This document shows, in pieces, positions 34,891-43,092 of a stretch of 64,000 nt of DNA (within the stretch, counting starts at the first letter, position 1; each line of letters begins with the position of its first letter). The translations under genes were made by a program, and so were the position numbers. The stretch is from Capsulimonas corticalis. GTDB taxonomy: Bacteria; Armatimonadota; Armatimonadia; Armatimonadales; Capsulimonadaceae. The notes under the pieces were generated by a model. The model searched no databases and was not told the DNA's origin. It saw nothing but the letters and a program-made list of their open reading frames with translations. The stretch covers positions 6,262,001 through 6,326,000 of the forward strand of contig NZ_AP025739.1 in the NCBI RefSeq assembly GCF_003574315.2, read 5' to 3'.

Positions 34891-35322
34891 TCAGCTTTCC
34901 CGATAGCCGTACCAATCAGCCGCGATTTTCCTTGGGAAAAGTGAGGCCCAATAACCACATATGACGCCGGCGACAAAGAAGCTCGGCAGCATCGGCAGGG
35001 ATGTTCGAAAGGCGTCTCGCCAGTGCGGTAATGCGCAATATGCGATGAACGCCGTATAGATAGCCCAGAGAAACAGACTTGAGCCAACGCTTCGACAGAT
35101 CGTTCCCCGCCTCGACATCTTATGATCGCCGCATAAGACCATGATGATCCCGTAGATAAAAGATGGGATGAGGCAGAAAAGCAAACCCAGGAAAAGAGCT
35201 TCCCATGGGGTGATCTGAAACTCTTGGCTCCTTATGTCCCATGAAGCCAAGCCAAGGGTGACCGCGAGCGAAAGCGTGAGTGTCAAATCGTATAACAAGC
35301 ACAATAGGAGGAACATCATCAT
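34891..35322 (-). CDS. Four-helix membrane protein, paralogue of the previous gene
   Basis: 143 residues with the same plan as the neighbour at 34432: CLLYDLTLTLSLAVTL, EALFLGLLFCLIPSFIYGIIMVL, SVGSSLFLWAIYTAFIAYC and MLPSFFVAGVICGYWASL. Starts with ATGATGATG. Tandem duplication in an operon with the PAP2 phosphatase is visible; function unknown. Confidence 0.6.
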   Translation of the reverse strand: MMMFLLLCLLYDLTLTLSLAVTLGLASWDIRSQEFQITPWEALFLGLLFCLIPSFIYGIIMVLCGDHKMSRRGTICRSVGSSLFLWAIYTAFIAYCALPHWRDAFRTSLPMLPSFFVAGVICGYWASLFPRKIAADWYGYRES

Positions 35323-35373
35323 CGGCGTCTTTTCCCGTCGATCTCGTCGACGAGGATATTTTGCGATGTTGTC

Positions 35374-36018
35374 TCAACTCGCTTCGCGCGCGGCGCCTTT
35401 GCGATCCTTCCAGCGATCCCAGATGCGCGGCAGCAGCAGGCCGACGCTGCTTTTGGCGGTGGTCACGCCGTAGCCGATCGCCAGTCCCATCAGTCCTCCG
35501 GTGAGAACTTGGTAGACGAAGTGCTCGTGGATCTCGACGCGCGACCAGCCGACGGCGAGCGCGACCAAAAACGCGTAGGGCGCGACGGCCGGGTATGTTT
35601 CCATTAGCAGCCAGGCGACTGCGAAGGCCGTGAGGGTATGGCCGCTCGGGAAGCCGCCGTGGCCGCCGTGCAGCACACTGCCAGGACGCGGCAATGGCAG
35701 GAGCTTTAAAATTTGACTGGTGAGCAGGCAGACGAGCACCAGATCCCAGACACGCCAGGCAATCGAGGGGTCACGTTTGAGGCGCGCCAGTAAGAACACC
35801 AACGCCGCCGCGACGGCGAGCATCATGTTGTAAACACTGAATGAGCCTTCCCCAAGCACGTGACCGAAGACGTCCAGCGCATGCGAGGGAATGATAGCCC
35901 ACTGGCATGAGATCACGAGGAGCACATAAGCGATCACCGGCTGCCAGTAACGCGCTTGCCGGAGCGACGGCTTGGGCGGCTCCGGTCTTAAAGGCGCGGG
36001 CGGTTCGGTCGTAGTCAT
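35374..36018 (-). CDS. PAP2 family membrane phosphatase
   Basis: 214 residues, six helices. Motifs: KLLPLPRPG (C1), GGFPSGHTLTAFAV (C2) and SRVEIHEHFVYQVLTGG (C3). In C3 the usual Asp after the catalytic His (SRxxxxxHxxxD) is Gln, so the charge relay may be weaker or changed. The family dephosphorylates lipid phosphates such as undecaprenyl pyrophosphate or phosphatidic acid at the outer face of the inner membrane. The start overlaps the previous gene as ATGA, so the two are coupled. Confidence 0.85.
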   Translation of the reverse strand: MTTTEPPAPLRPEPPKPSLRQARYWQPVIAYVLLVISCQWAIIPSHALDVFGHVLGEGSFSVYNMMLAVAAALVFLLARLKRDPSIAWRVWDLVLVCLLTSQILKLLPLPRPGSVLHGGHGGFPSGHTLTAFAVAWLLMETYPAVAPYAFLVALAVGWSRVEIHEHFVYQVLTGGLMGLAIGYGVTTAKSSVGLLLPRIWDRWKDRKGAAREAS

Positions 36019-36707
36019 AGATTGTCGTTTCCAGTTTCGTTCAAGTTCTCAGGCATGTCGGAGGCGACGGGATAGCCGATCTCCGCGATGTCGGGGGCAA
36101 GGTCATCCCACGCAACGTCGGCGTTCAGCATTGCGGCAATGTCGGGCGTCAGTGGACGGTATTCGTAGATGTGCGAGATAGCTTCGAGAGGCAGCTCAAC
36201 TTCATAATCCTCTTCCGCCCATTGCTGATATGTCTCAGGGGCGCCGTCCAAAATCGCAAAATGCTCTTGAGAGCCATCCGGGTCATCAATGTCCGGAGGA
36301 AATGCGATTTCCCCACGCCGCCAGCTCTCATCCGTCCCACTACGCCAAATACAGTACGTTGTATCATGGATCGAAAATGCCGCCTCCGACAAAAAAGATT
36401 CAAAACCTGGTGGGACCGCATTGAGAACGCCCGGCCAGGGAGTATTTCGCTCCATTGCGGAGTGAAGGGCAAAGCCTTTCATAATCGCACCCTGCGGACC
36501 AAATAGCAGAAACCACTCATCTCCAGACCCGTTACGCATGTAAGCCATCATCTCGCCGTCGGCCCAATGAGCGTTGAACGAGTAATACCGAAACTCCCAT
36601 TCGGGTATGACAATCGCATCCAAAATGGCGAGGGATTGTGTCAATTTCCGCAACGTGGGGATATCGGGAAGCAGATTCAGGTTTTGGGTGGAAATGGGCG
36701 GCATCAT
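36015..36707 (-). CDS. Conserved unknown protein, about 230 residues
   Basis: Soluble, acidic, tryptophan-rich. The run LRKLTQSLAILDAIVIPEWEFRYYSF, then DGEMMAYMRNGSGDEWFLLF and DTTYCIWRSGTDESWRRGEI is like a widespread family of unnamed proteins, probably of the immunity or housekeeping kind, seen in planctomycetes and relatives. The stop overlaps the PAP2 start by four bases. No function recognised. Confidence 0.65.
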   Translation of the reverse strand: MMPPISTQNLNLLPDIPTLRKLTQSLAILDAIVIPEWEFRYYSFNAHWADGEMMAYMRNGSGDEWFLLFGPQGAIMKGFALHSAMERNTPWPGVLNAVPPGFESFLSEAAFSIHDTTYCIWRSGTDESWRRGEIAFPPDIDDPDGSQEHFAILDGAPETYQQWAEEDYEVELPLEAISHIYEYRPLTPDIAAMLNADVAWDDLAPDIAEIGYPVASDMPENLNETGNDNL

Positions 36708-36733
36708 TGTCTCATCTCAATTTGAATATGCGA

Positions 36734-37111
36734 TCATACGAGAATTGCCTGGCCGAAAATATCGTTCGGGTAAACCCAGCCATCGATGCGGCCGTTGTTG
36801 GCGCCGATGAGAAACTTGCCATCCTCAATCGCTTTTACCATATGAAGCACGATGTGCGTATAGCGACGACCTTGGATCTGGACGAGCACGATGTCGTTAA
36901 TCGTAAGCTGGGATGTGTCGCAGGGGTTAAGCGTGACGGTTTCGCCGCTGGCGATCAGACCGGTCATGGATTGGCCGGTGGGGTTTACGGTGATAGTTTG
37001 GCCGGCCGCGAGGGCGTTTTTTGCGGCGATGGTCCAGTGCTGGGTGTCGTTCAATCGTTTGTAGCGCAGGTTCTGGCTGCCAAACAAGAGAGGCAGGCAG
37101 GACGGCGGCAT
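36734..37111 (-). CDS. Small Ser/His signal-peptidase-like (S24/S26B-type) protein
   Basis: 125 residues from ATG 37111. NPTGQSMTGLIASGETV supplies the catalytic Ser48, INDIVLVQ follows, and THIVLHMVKAI with FLIGANNGRIDGWVYPNDIFGQ matches the second half of the S24/S26 fold. A His (His90) stands where bacterial enzymes have Lys, as in archaeal and ER (Sec11) signal peptidases. There is no transmembrane helix, so it is more likely a cytosolic S24-like protease. An AGGAGG abuts the ATG directly, which is too close for normal spacing. Its exact substrate is unknown. Confidence 0.65.
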   Translation of the reverse strand: MPPSCLPLLFGSQNLRYKRLNDTQHWTIAAKNALAAGQTITVNPTGQSMTGLIASGETVTLNPCDTSQLTINDIVLVQIQGRRYTHIVLHMVKAIEDGKFLIGANNGRIDGWVYPNDIFGQAILV

Positions 37112-37172
37112 CCTCCTGGTTATTATGGAGAATACCGCCGTGGTTTGTCTATTCGGGGTGGTAGGCGGCGGG

Positions 37173-38819
37173 TTAGTTGTAGCCGTAGGCAGTGCATTGG
37201 GAGACGCCGGCGCTCCAGCTAGGGAAGCGCCAGCGGCCGCCCTGATCGGTTTCGTCGCCGTTGAGGCGGCGGTTGGGGGTCCAGACGCCGTCGATGTAGG
37301 AGCCTTCGGTGACGGAGGCGATGCCGCCGTATTTGGGGGCGCCGGGAGACGAGGGACGGAATCGGACACTGAAGCCGCTGCCGGCGCCGAGGAACTGGCC
37401 GGGGGCGAGGGCGATCACGATGCCGTATCCGGAGGTGGAGCTGCGGCCGAGGGCGGAGTCGAAGGAGATTTCCAGATCGTAGCCGCCCATCGTGCGCTTG
37501 ACGACGGGATGATCGGCGTCGATGGTGAAGCCGATGACTTCGCCCTGCGTTTGATGCGCCAGAATGCAGGGCGCGATTCGGCTGAGGATGTCGTAGCTTT
37601 TGCTGAAGGGGCTGTCGGACTGGACGCGATCGACGCCGAAGGGCGATGTCCCGAGGGCGTTGTGCGCGCCGATGGCGTAGAAGATGCTGTGCGCCCCGCC
37701 GGCGTCGCTGTTCATTTCCGGGATGAAGAGAGGGTTGCCGCGCCGGGTGTAGAGATCGGCGCGCTCGGTGAAGTTGGAGGCGTAGAGGTCGGGCGACAGC
37801 ATATCGAGATGCGGAGCGCCGGCCTGCCAGACATCCATCACATGGGATTCGGGACAGCCGCTCGGGTAGTCGCCGGGCTGCGATCCTTTCTCATTGAGCC
37901 AGGCGTTCGCGTACATCGGGATTGGGTATTCGGCTTTGCCGGCGGCGGCGACGCGATCGACATAGCGCGCGTAATTCCAGGCCATGAAGATCTCGTCCGT
38001 CCCCGGTCCTGCTCCGAAGACTTGCTCCCATGTTCCCGAGGTCTTCTGGCTGGCCTTGACCCAGAGGTCTCGGAACTCGGGATTGAGGTCTTGGTCGTTT
38101 TTCTTGAGATGGTCCATCAGCGGCTGCGGGACCGGGCCGGCGTAGGCTGTGTTCGCGGCGGCGGAACGGTCGCGTGAATCGCCGAGGATGCCGACTTCGT
38201 TTTCCACTTGCATCATCACGACGGTATGGTCCTTGGCGTCGAACTCACGCAAATGCGCCATCAAGGCGGCGAAGGCGTGGGAATCGGCGGCGCAGGCATT
38301 CTCGCCGAGGGTGCTGAGGACGTCGCGCGGAGTTCCGTCCCGCTGCATGGCGCGCGGGAAGCGCTGGGTGTCCCGCTTGACGTAAAGCGGATCGTAGCTC
38401 GACATGCCGTTTTTCCAGCTCGCAAGCCAGAGAAAAACGAGGTGGAGATGGTGCTGGCGCGCGCCCTGGATCAGTCCGTCCACGAGGGCGAAATCATAGA
38501 CGCCCTCTTTGGGCTCGACCAGATCCCAGGAAATAGGCGTCAATACGGTGTTCGCATGGATCGCGTTCATCTGCGGCCAGATCTTTTCCATGTACGCCAG
38601 GCTCGATGAACTGGAGTTGTTCAGCTCGCCGGCGAGCATCAGAAACGGCCTCCCATCCACGAAAAGCTGTGTGACGCCGTCCTGCTTGCGCAGCTGGGGG
38701 ACGCCGGCGCCCAGCGGCGCGCGGACGGCGGCCTTCGGCGCAATCCGGGCGTTCGCCGCGCCGGCCATGACTCCGGCTGTGACAGCCAGAGTGAGCCCTA
38801 CGAACCGAGCGACTGTCAT
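37173..38819 (-). CDS. Secreted GH35-type beta-galactosidase with DUF5597-like C-terminal domain
   Basis: 548 residues. A signal peptide (MTVARFVGLTLAVTAGVMAGAANA) precedes a GH35-like barrel: TQLFVDGRPFLMLAGELNNSS, ANTVLTPISWDLVEPKEG, acid/base Glu in VVMMQVENEVG and nucleophile Glu in GNPLFIPEMNSD. After about 400 a beta domain follows (YGIVIALAPGQFLGAGSGFS). This layout is typical of DUF5597-containing beta-galactosidases that cut galactose from plant or algal polysaccharide. The start ATG 38819 follows AAGGAG; the longer reading frame from 38891 would overlap the promoter. It fits the GH27 gene as part of a carbohydrate-use group. Confidence 0.86.
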   Translation of the reverse strand: MTVARFVGLTLAVTAGVMAGAANARIAPKAAVRAPLGAGVPQLRKQDGVTQLFVDGRPFLMLAGELNNSSSSSLAYMEKIWPQMNAIHANTVLTPISWDLVEPKEGVYDFALVDGLIQGARQHHLHLVFLWLASWKNGMSSYDPLYVKRDTQRFPRAMQRDGTPRDVLSTLGENACAADSHAFAALMAHLREFDAKDHTVVMMQVENEVGILGDSRDRSAAANTAYAGPVPQPLMDHLKKNDQDLNPEFRDLWVKASQKTSGTWEQVFGAGPGTDEIFMAWNYARYVDRVAAAGKAEYPIPMYANAWLNEKGSQPGDYPSGCPESHVMDVWQAGAPHLDMLSPDLYASNFTERADLYTRRGNPLFIPEMNSDAGGAHSIFYAIGAHNALGTSPFGVDRVQSDSPFSKSYDILSRIAPCILAHQTQGEVIGFTIDADHPVVKRTMGGYDLEISFDSALGRSSTSGYGIVIALAPGQFLGAGSGFSVRFRPSSPGAPKYGGIASVTEGSYIDGVWTPNRRLNGDETDQGGRWRFPSWSAGVSQCTAYGYN

Positions 38820-38862
38820 TGTGAATCTCTCCTTGAGTACGGTGAATTCCTTCAAGGATACT

Positions 38863-38891
38863 AGTATAGGGAATATTGGCATATCTGTCAA
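38863..38891 (-). promoter_or_regulatory. GH35 gene promoter
   Basis: On the minus strand TTGACA (38891-38886), 17 bp and TATACT (38868-38863). Upstream of the -35 box, TTGATATG occurs twice (about 38927-38903, 16-17 bp apart) as direct repeats, candidate activator sites. Transcript start near 38856. Confidence 0.85.
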
Positions 38892-38970
38892 CTACTAATT
38901 ACATATCAATATGTTAGCATATCAACGATATCCCATGAGGCTCACAATGACATAGACCATCGGGCGGCGG

Positions 38971-39432
38971 CTAACACTGCGATACTTCGCGGCCCATCAT
39001 CTCCCGGAGCCGGTTCCAGGCGCGGTGATATTTGGCGATGCGCTGAAGGTCTTCGTCATCCAGGGCGCAGAGGCGCATTGGGTTGAGGTTGTCTTCGAGG
39101 TCGAGGAGTTTGACGCGCGCGGCCAGGGGGTTACGGGAGGCGCGTTCGATAAAGGCTTCGTAGGGTTCGCCTTCACGCTTGGTGAGGGACTCCACGGCGG
39201 TCAGGACTTGAGCGGGGATCCCGGCGTCGGCGAGATCGGCGAGCGTGATGGGCGTGTCCTCCACGACATCATGCAGGACGGCGGCCATTTGACCGTCGGC
39301 GTCCTCGCAGCGCACGGCCATGCGGATCGGGTGCAGGATATACGCGGTTCCGTCCCGACTGACTTGATCGGCGTGCGCGCCGGCGGCGATCGCGAACGCT
39401 TTCGCGACTAATAATGCTTCTTCGTGCGTCAA
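38971..39432 (-). CDS. HD domain phosphohydrolase (RelA/SpoT N-terminal-like)
   Basis: 153 residues from a TTG at 39432 that follows AAAGGAG at eight bases. HPIRMAVRCEDADGQMAAVLHDVVEDTPIT is the HD metal-binding motif of the SpoT-like hydrolases, and VKLLDLEDNL supplies a third metal ligand. Small stand-alone enzymes of this kind (SAH, Mesh1-like) degrade (p)ppGpp, or act as hydrolases of other nucleotides. No synthetase domain is present, so this is probably a small alarmone hydrolase; not tested. Confidence 0.82.
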   Translation of the reverse strand: MTHEEALLVAKAFAIAAGAHADQVSRDGTAYILHPIRMAVRCEDADGQMAAVLHDVVEDTPITLADLADAGIPAQVLTAVESLTKREGEPYEAFIERASRNPLAARVKLLDLEDNLNPMRLCALDDEDLQRIAKYHRAWNRLREMMGREVSQC

Positions 39433-39680
39433 TCTTGAATCTCCTTTTCTTCTCACTCTCCTGGGGTGACTGCTTGTTGTGAAATCGGCGTCGCCTGGTT
39501 CCTATAACGGGAAGGTTGTGGGACGGAATCAGGAACGAGCGTGCTTTCATGATACCGGCGCGTCGGCATTTATTCTACTCTCCCCACGCGTATAGTATCG
39601 AGCGAGGGCGTCTCGCCCCAGGCATTTTTGCGCTTCAAGGAAAATGGGAAATACGGCATAATGGATGTGAGGAGTTCATT

Positions 39681-41345
39681 ATGCTGACAGAGACGCCAAC
39701 ATACTCCAGTAAAACCAAAGGATTACTGGCGGGTCGCCTGTGGATCGTGCTGGGCGCCGGCGTCGCATACATACTTTTTGCGCTCTTTTGGCCGGCATCG
39801 CACGCGCGGATCGCCGCTATCGCGGACATCATTTGCTGTCTTATTCCCGCCCTGGCCGGCTGCTGGGTGTTCTGGGACTGCTGGAAATTACGAGGCAAGG
39901 CGTTCGCCAAGGAGGCTCCCCGTGAGGTGACGGCGCGATGGCGGGCGGCGCTGTTTCTGGGACTCGGGGCGTTTGCGTACGGCGCCGGGACCTTTATCTG
40001 GACGTATTATGAGCTCGGTCTGAAGCGTGAGATCCCATTTCCATCGTGGGCGGACGCCGGCTATCTGCTGTGCTACCCTTTTTTGTTTCTGGGCGTTCTC
40101 TTTCTTCCCAGCCGTCCCCTGGCGCCGGCGATGCGCTGGCGCGTGCTGATGGACAGTTTCATGACGATCACCGCGCTGGTGACGTTCAGCTGGTATTTTC
40201 TTCTGGGTCCGATCGTCCTCGCCGCGCCGGAAGCGAGCCTGGGAGTGATCCTCGGAGCGGCCTACCCTATTTCTGATTTGGTCGCGCTGTTCTGTCTTCT
40301 CGTTCTGACCGGGCACGCCGATGAGCAGCCGCTGAAGGGCGTGGTGCGCCTGCTTGTCTTTGGGATCCTGGCCGTGGTGTGCGCCGATGTTCCCTTTGGG
40401 TATCTGACCCTGCACAACCTCTACCAGACGGGTCAGCTTACCGACATGGGCTGGCTGCTGGGATGGGGCCTGATCGCCCTCAGCGGCAGCGAACTCCTGC
40501 AAGTGACGCCGCAATCACAAGCGACGGAGCCAGCGGATGTCCAGCGCACCGCCGCGATGACCAGCCCATTACTGTGGCGCGCGATGATCCCTTACGCCCT
40601 CATCCCCTGCGTCGGCGCGCTGATCGTCTACATGCTCAAACATCATCCCGACGCGAACCTTTTCCGAAACCGTATGGATGTAGAATTGGAAATCGGCGTT
40701 TATGTGGGATCGGGACTGCTGATCGCGCTGATGCTGCTGCGGCAGATCTTCGTGATTTTGGAGAACAACACCCTCAATCACGACCTGCGCAGCGCGTATC
40801 GGGAGCTGGAGGAAAAGAACCGCCGTCTGCAAAGCCTCGCGACGACCGACGGCATGACCGGTCTGTCCAACCATCGCGATTTTCAGGAGCGCCTGCGTGT
40901 CGAACTATCCGAAGCGGAGCGCCATGGCGCATCGCTTTCGGTGATGCTGCTCGATGTGGACCATTTCAAGCTCTACAACGACAGCTTCGGCCACCCCGCC
41001 GGCGACGAAGTCCTGCGCACCATGGCGACCGTGCTGCGCGACTCGATCCGCGACGGCGACCTCGCCGCCCGTTACGGCGGCGAAGAGTTTGCCCTACTGC
41101 TTCCGGGAGCCGACGCCGAGCAAGCCCGCGCGACCGCCGAACGCGTCCGCTCCGCCGTCTCGGCCCACCAATTTCCAAATCGCCAGATTACCGTCAGCAT
41201 CGGCGTCACCGACATCCAAATCGCCGGAACCGATCCCGAAGCGCTCATCGCCAGCGCGGACACCGCCCTCTACGCCGCCAAACACACCGGCCGCAACCGC
41301 TGGATCCTCGCCAGCGACCCCGAATCCCTCTTCAGCGCCGCATGA
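39681..41345 (+). CDS. Membrane diguanylate cyclase (GGDEF)
   Basis: 554 residues. About eight or nine transmembrane helices occupy residues 1-350, then a short coiled coil (YRELEEKNRRLQSLA) and a GGDEF domain. The active site is YGGEEFALLLPG, with LLDVDHFKLYNDSFGHPAGDEVLR upstream; an inhibitory RxxD site is RDGD, five residues before GGEEF. It makes c-di-GMP from GTP in response to a membrane signal and should be inhibited by product. The ATG at 39681 follows GAGGAG; upstream in-frame residues are not protein-like. Confidence 0.9.
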   Translation: MLTETPTYSSKTKGLLAGRLWIVLGAGVAYILFALFWPASHARIAAIADIICCLIPALAGCWVFWDCWKLRGKAFAKEAPREVTARWRAALFLGLGAFAYGAGTFIWTYYELGLKREIPFPSWADAGYLLCYPFLFLGVLFLPSRPLAPAMRWRVLMDSFMTITALVTFSWYFLLGPIVLAAPEASLGVILGAAYPISDLVALFCLLVLTGHADEQPLKGVVRLLVFGILAVVCADVPFGYLTLHNLYQTGQLTDMGWLLGWGLIALSGSELLQVTPQSQATEPADVQRTAAMTSPLLWRAMIPYALIPCVGALIVYMLKHHPDANLFRNRMDVELEIGVYVGSGLLIALMLLRQIFVILENNTLNHDLRSAYRELEEKNRRLQSLATTDGMTGLSNHRDFQERLRVELSEAERHGASLSVMLLDVDHFKLYNDSFGHPAGDEVLRTMATVLRDSIRDGDLAARYGGEEFALLLPGADAEQARATAERVRSAVSAHQFPNRQITVSIGVTDIQIAGTDPEALIASADTALYAAKHTGRNRWILASDPESLFSAA

Positions 41346-41554
41346 TTGCGCATTGCTGGCGCTCATTGCCACAAGTGCTCCGGATCTTACCGTGGATGCA
41401 TCATGATTTCGGCAATCTCTCGCACTCGATCCATGGTGACGCTGAGCCATGACGCCCTCCTGCAAAAGACAAGGATTTTTGTTCGCCATTTTCGATTCCA
41501 TTATCGCGCGCCAGAGAGATTTGTCGTTGAGGTGGAGAAGCAGGAAGATGAATC

Positions 41555-41580
41555 GGCGCGCCTCTTTGCAGAGGCGCGCC
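41555..41580. terminator. Hairpin after the di-haem peroxidase gene
   Basis: 11-bp perfect stem GGCGCGCCTCT / AGAGGCGCGCC with a 4-nt loop, 30 nt past the stop at 41611 in the minus direction. No long U-run, so termination may be weak. Confidence 0.5.
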
Positions 41581-41610
41581 AGGGCGGAAGCCGTTTTGGG
41601 CGGCGTGTGG

Positions 41611-42771
41611 CTATGCGTGTGCGATCGACGGCGTGCTGGGGTTGTAGCCGTCGGTGAGTGTGTTGAGGAATGAGACGATGTCGGCGACTTCGTCATCAGT
41701 GAGATGGAGGTTGCCGAGTTCTTCCCGGTTCATGGTGGCCGGGAATTCGGGCGCGCCGAAGCTGCCGAGGTCGCGCTTGTTGTAGAACTGCACGGCCTGG
41801 GTCAGAGACGTCATATCGCCGTTGTGGAAGTAGGGCCCGGTGACGGCGATGTTGCGCAGGGTCGGCACTTTGAACCGTCCGGCGTCGTCGGTGCGATGGG
41901 TCGTCTGCTCCAGGCCGATGTCCGCGAAGGCGGCGCCGTCGGGGTTGAGCGCGGGCGGCATGGAATAGAACCGGTTATTAGGATTACGCGGCAGACCGAT
42001 GTTGTCGTAGGTGAAGTCCGTAAACATCGGCGGCGTTCCATCGGCGCTTGGATCGGCGAGGTGACAGTTGTTGCAGACCGCTTTGCCTTTGAAGAGGCTG
42101 AGGCCGCGCAGTTCGCTGGCCGTCAGCGTCGCACGCCCCTTGAGATAGTAGTCGTACTTGGAGGTGAACGGGCTGACCTCAGATGAGGATTCGTATGTCG
42201 CGATGGCGTCCGCGATGGCGTCGAACGCCTGGTCCGGGTTGCTGAACACATTGTCGCCGTAGATGGCGCGGATGCGAACGGCGGACGGTCCATTGCTCAC
42301 ACGCGCGACGATATCCGCCTTGGTGGCGTTGTTCATCTCGGCGGCGTTGAGCATCGGGAAATGGACTTGATCCTTCAAATCCACGGCGCGCCCGTCCCAG
42401 AACTGGCCGCCGATATAATCCTGCTCATCATTGTCGAAGTGGAATTTGGGTGAATACACCAGATACTTGATGGAGGGGGTCTGCCGCTTGCCAAACCGGC
42501 CGGCCACGGCTCCTTCAGAGGTTGGCGAATCTTGCCGAGGGTCCGCAAAAGCGGCGGTTGGGACGTGGCAAGAAGAACAGGCCTGCCCGCTCGGTGACGA
42601 CAAGGTGCGGTCGTTAAAGAGCAGTTTCCCCACCTGCGCCTTCTCGGCAGTCGTCGTTTCGCCGCCTCCGCCTCCCCCGCCGCCGCAGCCCGCAACCAGT
42701 AACGCCGCTCCTAAAACCACGGTGCTAAGCGCCGTAACGATCAGCGACAATCGTTTGTTAGTCTTCAACAT
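41611..42771 (-). CDS. Di-haem cytochrome c peroxidase lipoprotein (MauG/CcpA type)
   Basis: 386 residues. A lipobox LLVAGC (Cys29) is followed by GGGGGGG. Two c-type haem sites are CSSCH at 65-69 and CNNCH near 233-237. The first haem region is TLSSPSGQACSSCHVPTAAFADPR; the last part GRFKVPTLRNIAVTGPYFHNG is the CCP/MauG C-terminal signature. It reduces hydrogen peroxide or modifies a partner protein in the periplasm using electrons from a small cytochrome. GGAGG lies two bases before the ATG at 42771. Confidence 0.9.
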   Translation of the reverse strand: MLKTNKRLSLIVTALSTVVLGAALLVAGCGGGGGGGGETTTAEKAQVGKLLFNDRTLSSPSGQACSSCHVPTAAFADPRQDSPTSEGAVAGRFGKRQTPSIKYLVYSPKFHFDNDEQDYIGGQFWDGRAVDLKDQVHFPMLNAAEMNNATKADIVARVSNGPSAVRIRAIYGDNVFSNPDQAFDAIADAIATYESSSEVSPFTSKYDYYLKGRATLTASELRGLSLFKGKAVCNNCHLADPSADGTPPMFTDFTYDNIGLPRNPNNRFYSMPPALNPDGAAFADIGLEQTTHRTDDAGRFKVPTLRNIAVTGPYFHNGDMTSLTQAVQFYNKRDLGSFGAPEFPATMNREELGNLHLTDDEVADIVSFLNTLTDGYNPSTPSIAHA

Positions 42772-43079
42772 GTCCTCCGAATAGAACTGGAAAGTAGTGG
42801 ACGAGCATCAAGCGCCGTCGATTGCCAAACAAGCATAGAGCGCCGCTTCATGAAACGCGGATGCGCTCAGAAGAGTTTTTCGCTCTTATCAGTCTAGGAA
42901 TATCGGACTCAGAGAGGGCTCGGGGCGAGGCTCCGGCATTGAAAACCTCGCTCTGCATGTCTGCACTCCACCATTATTCATAATACAATGAAATATCTCT
43001 CAAAAGATCTGAAAGATTAAAAATATTTAACAAAGAGATTGTACAGAGACATACAGACAGATCCGCCGGCGTCTCCAAG
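42772..43079. other. Intergenic gap between the peroxidase gene and ilvA
   Basis: About 310 bp between divergent genes. Its right half is A+T-rich. Only the ilvA promoter at 43080 is recognisable; I see no clear minus-strand promoter, repeat or RNA structure. Confidence 0.5.
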
Positions 43080-43085
43080 TATAAT
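43080..43085 (+). promoter_or_regulatory. -10 box of ilvA, leaderless start
   Basis: TATAAT at 43080-43085, seven bases before the ATG at 43093. The -35 region is weak (AGACAG near 43055). Confidence 0.6.
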
Positions 43086-43092
43086 GGTCGGT

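Noticed and set aside
37125-38177. 350-residue plus-strand frame over the GH35 gene
   Set aside because: Gly/Ala/Asp-rich antisense frame opposite catalytic motifs of a well-supported enzyme.
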